Shown here piece after piece: positions 44,672 through 54,428 of a stretch of DNA of 64,000 nucleotides; positions within the stretch are counted from its first letter, which is position 1, and the number at the start of each line of letters is the position of its first letter. The position numbers and the translations under genes were made by a program. Below the pieces are notes generated by a model. That model was not told the origin of the DNA. It did no database searches and saw only the letters and a program-made list of their open reading frames with translations. Source of the stretch: Alisma plantago-aquatica (taxonomy: Eukaryota > Streptophyta > Magnoliopsida > Alismatales > Alismataceae); NCBI GenBank assembly GCA_963693085.1, contig OY856412.1:1058984244-1059048243 (forward strand), read 5' to 3'.

Positions 44672-45765
44672 GTATTCAGTTGTGAACTCCAAAAGTTCAA
44701 TTGAGGTAGTGAGGACACTGCTGATTTAGTTTTCATTCAGCATTTCCTTTTTCGAGTCAGTTGTGTCAGTTGTTTTTCTATTTTTCCATTTTATTCCATG
44801 TTATGTTCCATGATGGAAAAATCTATATGATTTGAGACTATCTTATTAAGAATGAACCCCCTCTAGCATGCTGAAATTTTCTGTCCTCTATGTGTTTTGG
44901 CTATATTTAAGAGAGAAAAAATAAGAGCATGTTTGAATGAAATGGAAGTTGAAAATTCCCATGTACATTGATGTGAATTGTGTTTGTGGTTTAATATCTC
45001 ATTTTTTTTACATCTTGGACTGCTCAATGCATGTAACGGTTTCAAATATTTGCGGATTAATTAACTTGCAACACTCTTTAGAATACGAGATACTCTTGCC
45101 AAATTTTTAGTCCATTTGCAATCGATTTTTCTGTGAAAAAAATTCAAAAGAATGATCAAAATTTTGCTAACTTTAACATTCTTGTTGACTCTTTGGTGTT
45201 GCACCATCAATAGTTTATCTTCACCTAATAAAAGATGGCATATGGACAACATATTATGCTAGTCTAGTGTGAGTCTGATCTGGCAATGATGGTTAGGTGA
45301 TATGAAAATCAAAAGAGGGTAAAAACAACACCCCAACCGGCATTCCTCATGAGCATAAGCCTAAATTAGCAGCCGAATGTCGGAAACCCAAAAATTTCAT
45401 CATCATATCCTTATGAAAAAGAGTGCAACTAAGTTTTGTTAATGTTAACATCGGTTTGATCATCTTATATCCATACTAGCTGAAAACTTATAATGTACAT
45501 GCACTGACTGTTTGGCTTGATTATCTAAATTCTATTTAGTGTTGTCCAGTTGAGATTTTCGTTTAATTTGAAATCAACCATGCTGAACTTAATTTATCTA
45601 TCATGGATGCTGCAAAATTTGGGATGATAACAATGAACATAAGCACAAAGTACATAGTTGACTGAGCTGATTGAATATCTTCTTTTCATTACATCCATGC
45701 ATGAACTAATTTTTCTCCTTGAAAATAGCCATGTTCCTTTTTGCTTGAGGATAAGCATTAGTTCA
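44672..45765 (+). other. Athila-B 3' untranslated region
   Basis: AT-rich, non-coding, about 1.1 kb; ends in TTGCTTGAGGATAAGCATTA, the typical run-in to the Athila polypurine tract. Confidence 0.6.
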
Positions 45766-45779
45766 AGCTTAGGGGGATT
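45766..45779 (+). other. Athila-B polypurine tract
   Basis: AAGCTTAGGGGGAT followed directly by the LTR start TGTTGTGTG. Confidence 0.85.
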
Positions 45780-47415
45780 TGTTGTGTGATTTATGTATCA
45801 TCTTTTCACATGCTATCATACACAAATTTGGTTCATTCTGATATAATTCAATCTCTTTTCATATTATTTTTTCCATCTTTTTGTTATTCTACTTATTTCA
45901 TAACTTGCATTGCAGATTTGCCACAAAAAGAACTGAATTCAGAGTTTAATTTTACTGAAATAGCAGAATGCACGGTGTGCAAGACAGACGCACGGCGTGC
46001 ACCTTTCCAAAGAAAATTTGGTTCGTTTAGCCAGAAGAACGCACGACGTGCATGGAGAAAACGCACGGCGTGTGAGTTTCCAGAAGTGCACAGAAAGCTA
46101 AATGCACGACGTGCATACCAATGCACAGTGTGCACCTGGAACGTAAATAACCAAAGAAAGTTCTGGAAAGTCGCACGAAATGCATATCCTCAGCGCACAT
46201 CGTGTGCAGTTCAGCCCGATGCAAACCACACTGCAGGTGCATGGCATGCACCCCAGATGCACAGTGTGCACCTGGCAGTTTCAGAAATACAAAAATTCAT
46301 AATTCTATTTTAAAATAAGGAAGGAAGGCAAGGGGTAGTTATGTTGGGTCATTTGAGGAGTTTTCTCTCATCCCAGATCTAGAGGAGACCAGAGGAGGGT
46401 GATTTTGGAGAGATCCAAGGTGGTTTCTAGCGTAAGGAGACCATTTCTTCTTCTCTACTTCTCCATTGTCTTCTCCAAGGTGCAGCCAAGCTTCCCCAAC
46501 TTCGAGCAGCTTCTTGGGAAAGGAGCTAGTCCGTCTTGGAGTAGCTAAAGAAGGAGAATTTCATCCCCAAGCCGGAATTCTTCATTCTTGTGGTTACATC
46601 TTTAATTCTCTTTTTCTTTTCCCTTCTAAATCATGTTTAGAACTGAAATCTCTGTAACAAATCGGCAAGACATGGTTATGGACGAGTAATTCTTATTTTT
46701 TTGGGCATGGGAGAGTAGCACCCATGTCATAGCATGTATGGAACAAGTAATTTCGTACTAAATACTATGTTTCTTGTTTCTTAACCATGAAAGTACCGGT
46801 TTACTCTTTTCTTGCATGTATTGTTGGCCACTTTATATACATGTTTTCTGCTTTCTTGCTTGATTTGAGAAGATAAGTAGGAATGTATAGAGGTTCTCTT
46901 CTTAGAAACTCTTCCTCTTCTATGAAAGTAGGGAGGAATGAGTTGAGGAACAATTTGTGATCAAAAGCGAAATTCATACACGAGAGTGTTGTTTTAAGCT
47001 GTGATCGTTGCATTTACACCGAGAGGTGGAATGTAATACAACCTTTCCTTGAAATAAGAACTTATGTATGTTTAAATTATTGTGTTCCTTTGATTGATAT
47101 GATGTGTGAACGAAATCCTAATGTCCAAGATTCCTAATATTTCTAAAATCAAACTTCTTTTAGTAGTTTTTGCTTGCTAGTTAAAAACTAAATTTTCTGC
47201 TGTTAGAATCTAAATTCTCTACATTTAGACAAACATTTTCATTTCCTTAAAACCGATCTAGATTGTTGAACTTTAGTGTGGTTGCATTCAATTAAATTAG
47301 CTAAGCTCCTTTTGTTCGACCTCGACATACTACCTATGTATACTTGCTGAGATTGGTTAAGTTGGGTAAACTATCCTTTGTTTGGATTGAAACTCGTTAG
47401 CCTAAATAGCCAACA
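45780..47415 (+). repeat. Athila-B 3' LTR (1636 bp)
   Basis: Matches the 5' LTR apart from an extra segment of about 40 bp in the palindrome region (around 46075-46110) and scattered substitutions. It contains the array at 45968-46272 and the TTTTAAAATAAGG box at 46308-46320. Confidence 0.95.
45968..46272 (+). repeat. GCACGNCGTGC palindrome array in Athila-B 3' LTR
   Basis: About ten motif copies; one more repeat unit than in the 5' LTR, suggesting copy-number change within the array between LTRs that were identical at insertion. Confidence 0.9.
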
Positions 47416-47420
47416 CAGAG
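47416..47420 (+). other. Right target-site duplication of Athila-B
   Basis: CAGAG, identical to 34670-34674. Confidence 0.93.
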
Positions 47421-48522
47421 TGGAAGTGGGAACATATCACAATGCATTTTGTGGTAGGGTTGCCCAGGATACCTAGAGGTTGTGACTTTATATGGGTGAT
47501 TGTCTGCTCACTTTCTTCCTGTTAAGTCAACCTTTTATGTTCTGAAGTTGGCTAAGATATATGTGGATGAGATAGTCAGGTTGCATGGTATTCTAGTTTC
47601 AATAATATCAGATAGAGATCCTAAGTTCACATCCAGGTTTTGGAATCAGCTGCATCGTGCTTTGGGCACAAGGTTGAGGTTCAGTACAACTTTTCACCCG
47701 CAAACGGATGGTCAGTCAGAGAGGACCATTCAGACTCTTGAGGACATGCTGAGAGCATGTGTCTTGCATTTCAGTGGAAGTTTGGAAGAACACTTGAGCC
47801 TTATAGAGTTTGAATACAATAATAGTCCCCATTCCAATCTTAGTATGGCCCCGTATGAAGCTCTGTATGGAAGAAAGTGTAGATCACCTGTATGTTGGTA
47901 CGAGGTGGGCGACAAAGAGATTCTCAGACCAGAGATAGTGGATTTGACCACATAAAAGATTACAATGATTAGAGAACAGTTGAAGGTTTCACATGACAAG
48001 CAGAAGAGTTACGCTGAGAAGAGACGTAGACCTCTTGAATTTGAGGTTGGTGATGAAGTGTATCTAAAAGTTTCACCATGGAAATGAGTGTTGAGGTTTG
48101 GAAAGAGAGGCAAACTAACTCCTAGGTTTATGGGCCCATATCCTATCGTTGAGAGGATTGGACCTGTAGCCTATAGGTTGGATTTTCCATCCGAGTTGGC
48201 TAATCTACATGATGTATTTCATGTATCGATGCTGAAGAAGTGTTACCCTGGTACAGAGAAGATAGTGAATCCAGAACCTGTACAGCTCAGATCAGATGTG
48301 TCCTATGTTGAAGGACCAATACAAATAGTTGATAGGAGGATGAAGAAACTCAAGAATCGTGAGATACCATTAGTAAAAGTTCTGTGGAGGAACCACAACC
48401 TAGAGGAAGCCACGTGGGAGCTTGAGTTAGAGATGAGTAACAAGTTTCCTTTTCTCTTCGAGGAATTTTGGGACAAAATTCTAATAAGGGAGGGAGATTG
48501 TTATGACCCACATCAAAGCTAA
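47421..48522 (+). pseudogene. pol: Tekay integrase core and chromodomain
   Basis: Continues from 34674. The first catalytic block reads EHITMHFVVGLPR where relatives have ..MDFV.GLPR, so the Asp is His. The second Asp (IISDRDPKFTSRFW) and the Glu (DGQSERTIQTLEDMLRAC) are kept. The GPY-type C-terminus (FMGPYPIVERIGPVAYRL, FHVSMLKKC) leads to a chromodomain-like tail (IQIVDRRMKKLKNREIPLVK, VLWRNHNLEEATWELELEM). Chromodomains of this clade direct integration to particular chromatin. Stops near 47515, 47955 and 48087 and the lost Asp show decay; the last frame overlaps the LTR start by 24 bp. Confidence 0.92.
48483..48498 (+). other. Tekay polypurine tract
   Basis: AATAAGGGAGGGAGAT directly before the 3' LTR start TGTTATGACC. 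Confidence 0.88.
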
Positions 48523-48961
48523 CTAGTAAGTTCAATGATCACAACATCATTAAGATGATTAAGTTAAGTAAGCACAACGCTTAGTGCATCATTTAGTTGA
48601 TTAAATTTAAGTTAAGTACTTAGAGATGCAATTAGTGCTTTGATCAAGTGTTATAGTCTAATTAGCATGATTTCTTACTTTGAGTTGTAGAGAATCTTGT
48701 GCTTGAAAAATTTGCAAGAGAAATCATCTCAATCGGACACTCGAGGCGAGAGTTACAACATTTTCTAGAACCTTGGGTTAAAGATGCAAATTTTCCATTT
48801 ATTAGCATTTTATTTCCTTTTTCCCTTTCTCCCTTATCTTCTTCACCTGAATGACAGGGCACCGTCTAAGCGGCGTCCAATCCGTCTAATAGAACAGCAG
48901 CAGGGGGTGAACGGCAGGGCAATTTTCTTAAGCCTTAGCTTGATTCGACGGTGCCATCTCC

Positions 48962-49439
48962 TATAGTGACGAAGATTATACCGGTGGGATTTAGCATCAC
49001 TACTTCCTCCTGGAGGACCTATGATGGAAGGATTAAGAAGAAAAGATAGAGAATCGAGAGGAAGAAGACAATGAGTAAGCGGAAGAAGATAGAGTCGCAG
49101 AAAGAGGGTGATATTATTGAGTTTAGAGTTTGAATACAGATCAATCCATACCCCTCTTAGAGGAATGGGCCAGAGACATATACCCTCTCCTCAGCCACAA
49201 TCCCGACAGCCACTAGTGGGCTCTATTCCTTCTGGCTCATGCCAACCAACCAACCCAGCGCATTCTGCGGCCAGCTTACATTTCTATTACAACGACCACT
49301 CTGGTCCAACAGACTCTAACAGACTAACTAACTAACAGCTTGCCCGTCTCTTCTCTGCAGCTCTGTGCTAGCTCATCTCAGCTTCTCTTCATTTCCACCA
49401 ACTCAGCCTCCCAACCAGATAGCTAATCTGAGTGTAACA
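48962..49439 (-). repeat. Reina 3' LTR (478 bp)
   Basis: Plus-strand start TATAGTGACG (one change from TG), end GTGTAACA. The polypurine tract lies at 49440-49454. Confidence 0.92.
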
Positions 49440-49454
49440 TATACCATCCCCATC
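49440..49454 (-). other. Reina polypurine tract
   Basis: Element sense GATGGGGATGGTATA, adjacent to the LTR. Confidence 0.6.
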
Positions 49455-49505
49455 GAAGATAGACCTTGTCCTCAAGGTCAAAACAAAAACACTCAGATGA
49501 AGTTG

Positions 49506-50819
49506 TTACTTGAACATGGCAGTATCTGGATATTTCTGCTGCATCTTATATAACGACTCCCAAGTAGCATCAGTGATGTCCCGACCATGCCATTGTATCA
49601 GGACCTCCGTCACAGCATGCTTCTTTCCTCTACTGGATACCATCCTTCTGTCCAAGATACAGGTTGGTGTCAATGGCTGAGAGGCTAGAATGGTCGGCAA
49701 GGCTACCCCTCCAGTGAGTGCTCGACCCACTTTCTTCTTTAACAGGGACACATGAAACACTGGGTGAATTTGTCTTGTAGCAGGTAGTAACAGCTTATAA
49801 GCCACTCGTCTAATCTTCTCAGTGATGGTAAACGGGCCATATAAAATAGGACTTAATTTGCTCTTCCTAGATTGCACCACAAAACCTTGCCTATAGAAAG
49901 GGAGTTTCAAATATGCCCAATCTCCCACAACAAACTCTCTATCAATCCTCCTAGTATCCGCAAACTTCTTCATTCTATCTTGAGCTTTCTTCAGATTCTT
50001 CTGCAGCAGCTGCATAATTTCATCTCGAGATTTCAGGGTCTGCTCCACTGCCGCTACATTTGACTGACTTGGAATATATGATAACAGGGACGACGGTGGC
50101 CTACCATAGACTACTTCATAGGGACATAGTTTAGATGATGAGTGAATAGTGGTGTTATAACACCATTCTGCCCAAGGTAATTGAGTAACCCAATCATGTG
50201 GTTTTGCTGCACAGAAACATCGTAAGTAACACTGTAAGCTTTTGTTCAGTATCTCACTCTGGCCATCAGACTGGGGATGGTATGCAGTACTCATTTGTAG
50301 TTTTGTGCCCTGGGCTTTGTAAAAACCTTTCCAGAATAAGCTAGTGAAGATTGTATCATGATCAGAGACCAAGGATTTAGGAATCCCATGATGTTTGAAA
50401 ACTCCATCGATGAACACCTCCAAAACTGACTGGGCAGTGTATGGGTGTCGAAGTGCAAAGAAGTGGGCTGCTTTAGACAACCGATCCACTACTACCAAGA
50501 TTACAGAGCAGCCTTTTGAGATTGGTAAGGCGTCTATAAAATTTGTGTCCAAGTCTATCCATACCTATGTTGAGACCGGAAGTGGTTGCAATAGTCCAGA
50601 AGGAGGGCAATTATCATACTTACTAGTCTGACATATCTCACATTCACGGATATACTGTCTTAATTGACCCCTCAATCCTTTCCACCAAAAAACACTGCGT
50701 AGTTTATTAAGAGTCTTTTCATAACCCAAATGTCCACCAGATGCAGTATCATGCATTTCATGAATTGCTTTTCTGCTAAAATCAGAATCCACGCTCAAGA
50801 CTATCTTCCCTTTTTTCAA
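49506..50819 (-). pseudogene. pol: Reina integrase with chromodomain, nearly open
   Basis: A zinc-binding HHCC part (EMHDTASGGHLGYEKTLNKL, CEICQTSKYD) and, in the same frame after one stop, a 348-codon open frame with the core and tail. The first catalytic block reads DTNFIDALPISKG where relatives have MDFI.GLP.S.G, so the Asp is Asn. The second Asp (SLVSDHDTIFTSLFW) and Glu (HPQSDGQSEILNKSLQ) are kept. GPFTITEKIRRVAYKLLLP and FHVSLLKKKVG are the C-terminal GPY part. ILDRRMVSSRGKKHAVTEVL, QWHGRDITDATWE form a chromodomain. Only one or two lesions separate it from an intact integrase. Confidence 0.92.
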
Positions 50820-50876
50820 TAGTACCTCGTTCTTCCATTGAAATTTTGTATTGTCAAGAGACCCTTCGTCCCATTT

Positions 50877-51435
50877 CTACTTCAAGTCTCTTAAAATAGG
50901 ATATGTAGTATATAACAAGCGTATATCATCCAACCAGGCTGGTGTGGTGACCTGCATTTCACAGTAGTCCAGAACGTCACTTTCTCCTTCGTCGTTGATA
51001 TACTGAACTCTTGATAAAGCATCTGCCACCTTGTTCGAGGAACCAACTTTATACTCAATCTCATACTGATACCCCAAAAGCTTGGATAGCCATTTTTGTT
51101 GGGTGGGAGTGTGTAATGCCTGATCCATCATAAATTTAATACTTTTTTGATCTGTGCGGATAATGAACTTATTACCAATGAGATAATGCCTCCACTTTGT
51201 TACTGCCAGTAATATTGCATGCATCTCCTTTTCATAAGTAGACCATCCTAGCTATCTCCCTTTTAATGTCGAGCTCAAAAAAGCAATAGGTTGATTATTT
51301 TGCATAAGAATAGCACCCACTGCTAGCCCAGATGCATCAGACTCTATGACAAAGGCTTGATCAAAATCCGGCATAGCCAGCGCTGGTGGTGTGGTCATAA
51401 TCTGTTTCAACTCCTAAAAAGCAGCCCTTGCAGTA
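50877..51435 (-). pseudogene. pol: Reina RNase H and linker
   Basis: The open part contains HAILLAVTKWRHYLIGNKFI, IRTDQKSIKFMMDQ and SSNKVADALSRVQ, which are RNase H and tether blocks. Upstream, the [20 protein letters not shown] block is recognisable in the same strand near 51290-51360. A frameshift near 51440 and a stop near 51254 separate it from RT. Confidence 0.85.
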
Positions 51436-52584
51436 TCATTCCAAGTAAAATAGTTTTTTTAGTAGGCTGGTTAGAGGTTGTGTGATATGACCATACCCTT
51501 TCACAAACTTTCTATAATATCCAGTAAGGCCTAAGAATCCCCTCAGTTCCTTAATATTTCTAGGTTCTGGCCACTCCTGAATACTCACGATTTTAGAAGG
51601 ATCAGCTGTGACTCCTTTGCCTGAGATTACATGTCCTAGATACTCCATAGAGTCCACCCCAAACAGACACTTACTCCTTTTAACAAACAACTTATGACTC
51701 CTCAATAGGTGTAGTACTAACTCCAAATGATGCAGATGTAATGTTCGACTCTTGCTGTAAACCAAAATGTCATCAAAAAACACCAATATGAACTTCCTCA
51801 AATAGCTTCGAAACACATCATTCATCAGATATTGGAAAGTAGAGGGGGCATTAGTGAGACCAAAAGGCATTACCAGGTATTCATAGTGGCCTTGATGGGT
51901 CCTGAATGTAGTTTTATGAATATCTTCATCCACTACTCTAACTTGATGATATCCAGCTCGCAAATATAGTTTAGAGAATACCACTGAGCCATGTAATTCA
52001 TCTAAAAGCTCATTAATTTGAGGGATTGGAAATTTATCAAGGATAGTTAGTTGATTTAAACCCCTATAATTGACACACATCCTCCAAGAGATGTCTGCTT
52101 TCTTCACCAACAATACAGGAGATGAATATGGGCTATTGCTGTCTCGAATTAACCCAGTCCGTAATTGTTCCTCCACCTGTTTTTCTATCTCATTCTTTTG
52201 AAAATGAGGATAAGGATATGGCCATTTGGAAACTGGTTTACTCCCTGGTTCGAGTGGGATCTTATGATCATGGTATCTTTTGGGAGGTAGCCCTTGAGGT
52301 TCCTGAAAAACATCATCATATTGAGCTAAGAGTTCATTCATACCTTCCATACTAACCATCATATTCTAATTTCCAGATGGCGATTCTCCTTCCAAACTCA
52401 GTAGCTGAACTACTTCTACTATCCTAGATTTTCTCATCTCCATAGAAAAACAATCAGCATTCACCACTTTGGACTGTCCTTTCACTCCCTTGACAGTAGT
52501 GATTGACCCATTATGCTTGAATTTCATAACTTGAGTATTAAAATCCCACCACACAGGACTGATTTGGCTCAACCATTTCACTCC
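51436..52584 (-). pseudogene. pol: Reina reverse transcriptase
   Basis: 308 open codons contain the entry block (VFQEPQGLPPKRYHDHKIPL), SSPVLLVKKADISWRMCVNY, KLYLRAGYHQVRV (relatives: K.DLR.GYHQIR), MPFGLTNAPSTFQYLMND and the catalytic FFDDILVYS intact. YLGHVISGKGVTADPSKIV and LRGFLGLTGYYRKFVKGYG follow. The leading segment (52584-52363) links to protease in the same frame but has a stop. The sequence is otherwise close to functional. Confidence 0.93.
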
Positions 52585-52848
52585 CTAGACTGCCTCACAA
52601 CTACCCAACTTAAGAATAAAGAAATCCTCTTGCATTTTTGTCTCTGCAATACAAAAGTGTACCCCAGGACACTTCCCTTGCGATTGCAGTTTCTCTCCAT
52701 TCGCCACAGTAACCGTGTACTCTTGATCAGAAATGATTGAAAATGACCTCCTCTTGATGACTCGAGTATCCAAGAAGTTATGAGTACTACCAGAGTCTAG
52801 TAGAGCATTAATCTCCATTCCATGAATGATGATACATGCTCTCATTGT
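52585..52848 (-). pseudogene. pol: Reina aspartic protease
   Basis: Active-site block INALLDSGSTHNFLDTRV is intact (D-S-G). TVTVANGEKLQSQGKCPGV follows the family pattern. The same reading frame continues into reverse transcriptase after a stop. Confidence 0.9.
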
Positions 52849-53921
52849 CTGGGGTGAATCTTCTCCTGTTAAAGCCTACAAAGAAATTTGAGGTTCTTCT
52901 TTTGTATCCACCCACTGCTTGAAGTCATCCTCTTCTTCATCATCAGAATCATCTTCCTAGATCAGGTATAGCTTCCCCTTGATCTTGCATTTATGGTTGG
53001 CAGTCCACTTCTCATTGCACTTAAAGCAGAGGTTGTTTTTTCTTCTAAAATTTTCCTCTTCCTTCGACAGTCATTTCACGTTTGGAAAAGAAGTGTCCTC
53101 CATCTTTTTACCAATAGGCTCTGTTTCTTTCCAGTTGCTACGAAAACCTTGACGCGTGTTCAGGTATTTCTCCTCTTTTGCTAAGGCCAAACAAACAACT
53201 TATGCCATCGTCTTCGGTCGTTTTCCCTTAATATGACATCGAATCTTCTCCTTCAGGCCACTCATAAAAGTCCCAATCCGAAATGATTCCTCCATTCCTG
53301 GCAGCCTGTTAGACAACTTTTCAAACTTCGTTAGATAGTTGTGAACCGAATCTGTCTGCTGCAACTATGTGAATTTGCCGACAACATCTTTGTATGGGTT
53401 TCCGAATCGGAAGTGCAACTCCACATCAAACGTGTTCCATGAACTCAACAGGGAAGCCTCATTGATCCAGTCCCACCATTGCAGCGCATCCCCGACAAGG
53501 TAATATAAAATTAGGTCTAATCGTTGCTGATCAGTATCGATTTTATAGAATCAAAAAAATTTCGAGCCTTACTGATCCATTCCATCGGCGGCGTGGTCCC
53601 GTCAAAGTTATCCAACTTCAGATGAAGTTTCCTCTGGTTTTGTTTCTCTGATGATGTCGATGAAGAACCGCTCCTTGGTTCCTTCTCGTCGCTCGAACTT
53701 TCCCTCCTTTCGTCAAATGTTGTGCTCAAATGCTCCAGTTTCGAGCAAATCAAATCCATCTTCTGATTGAAGTCAGTCTTGAGCTCGAGGCAGATCGTCC
53801 TGGCGGCACCTGCATTCTCCGAGCATCTTCTGTCCACCGTCCAATTCAAGGAGTCTAACAATTCACAAATTTCGGCCCGCGACATCACCGACGGAGTTTG
53901 CTCTTCTTCAGACGGCGCCAT
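52849..53921 (-). pseudogene. gag: Reina gag
   Basis: The first ATG that fits is at 53921 (MAPSEEEQTPSVMSRAEICE). The N-terminal 135 codons are open to KLHLKLDNFDGTTPPMEWIS. An indel in a T-run near 53549-53556 shifts the frame, after which LDLILYYLVGDALQWWDW, SWNTFDVELHFRFGNPYKD, LPGMEESFRIGTFMSGLKEK and a zinc knuckle (CFKCNEKWTANHKC) are readable. A few stops are present. Order and blocks are those of chromovirus Gag. Confidence 0.88.
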
Positions 53922-53935
53922 GGTCTCCGGAACTT

Positions 53936-53947
53936 GCTCTGATACCA
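53936..53947 (-). other. Reina primer-binding site (initiator Met-tRNA)
   Basis: Element sense TGGTATCAGAGC, 3 bp from the LTR at 53951. Confidence 0.9.
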
Positions 53948-53950
53948 CTT

Positions 53951-54428
53951 TGTAGTGACGAAGATTATACCGGTGGGATTTAGCGTCACTACTTCCTCCT
54001 GGAGGACCTATGATGGAAGGATTAAGAAGAAAAGATAGAGAATCGAGAGGAAGAAGACAATGAGTAAGCAGAAGAAGATAGAGTTGCAGAAAGAGGGTGA
54101 TATTTTTGAGTTTAGAGTTTGAATACAGATCAATCCATACCCCTCTTAGAGGAACGGGCTGGATACATATACCCTCTCCTCAGCCACAATCCCGACAGCC
54201 ACTAGTGGGCTCTATTCCTTCTGGCTCACGCCAGCCAACCAACCCAGCGCATTTTGTGGCCAGCTTACATTTCTGTTACAACGACCACTTCGGTCCAACA
54301 GACTCTAACAGACTAACTAACTAACAACTTGCCCGTCTCTTCTCTGCAGCTCTGTGCTAGCTCATCTCAGCTTCTCTTCGTTTCCACCAGCTCAGCCTCC
54401 CGGCCAGATAGCTAATCTGAGAGTAACA
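53951..54428 (-). repeat. Reina 5' LTR (478 bp)
   Basis: TGTAGTGACG...GAGTAACA, same length as the other copy. Confidence 0.93.

Larger units (their letters stand above)
34675..47415 (+). mobile_element. Athila-B: full-length Athila-type Ty3 retrotransposon
   Basis: 12,741 bp with LTRs beginning TGTTGTGTGATT and ending AATAGCCAACA, and a perfect 5-bp duplication CAGAG. Order: 5' LTR, tRNA-Asp-type primer site, gag, protease, reverse transcriptase, RNase H, integrase, a spacer with palindromes, ORF3, polypurine tract, 3' LTR. It splits the Tekay integrase. Coding regions have few frameshifts but lose the second catalytic Asp of both reverse transcriptase and integrase. Confidence 0.95.
48962..54428 (-). 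mobile_element. Reina-type chromovirus (5467 bp)
   Basis: Two 478-bp LTRs (TGTAGTGACG...GTAACA) flank a compact gag-pol on the minus strand. Target duplication tctcc (48957-48961)/tatcc (54429-54433), one mismatch; the Tekay 5' LTR near 28010-28030 is the empty site. The LTRs differ at about 22 of 478 positions by eye, mostly transitions. Short LTRs, compact pol and a C-terminal chromodomain fit the Reina clade. Confidence 0.9.

Noticed and set aside
27560..48498. Endogenous pararetrovirus
   Set aside because: Paired LTRs, integrase, target duplications and no movement or coat-protein domain identify retrotransposons instead.
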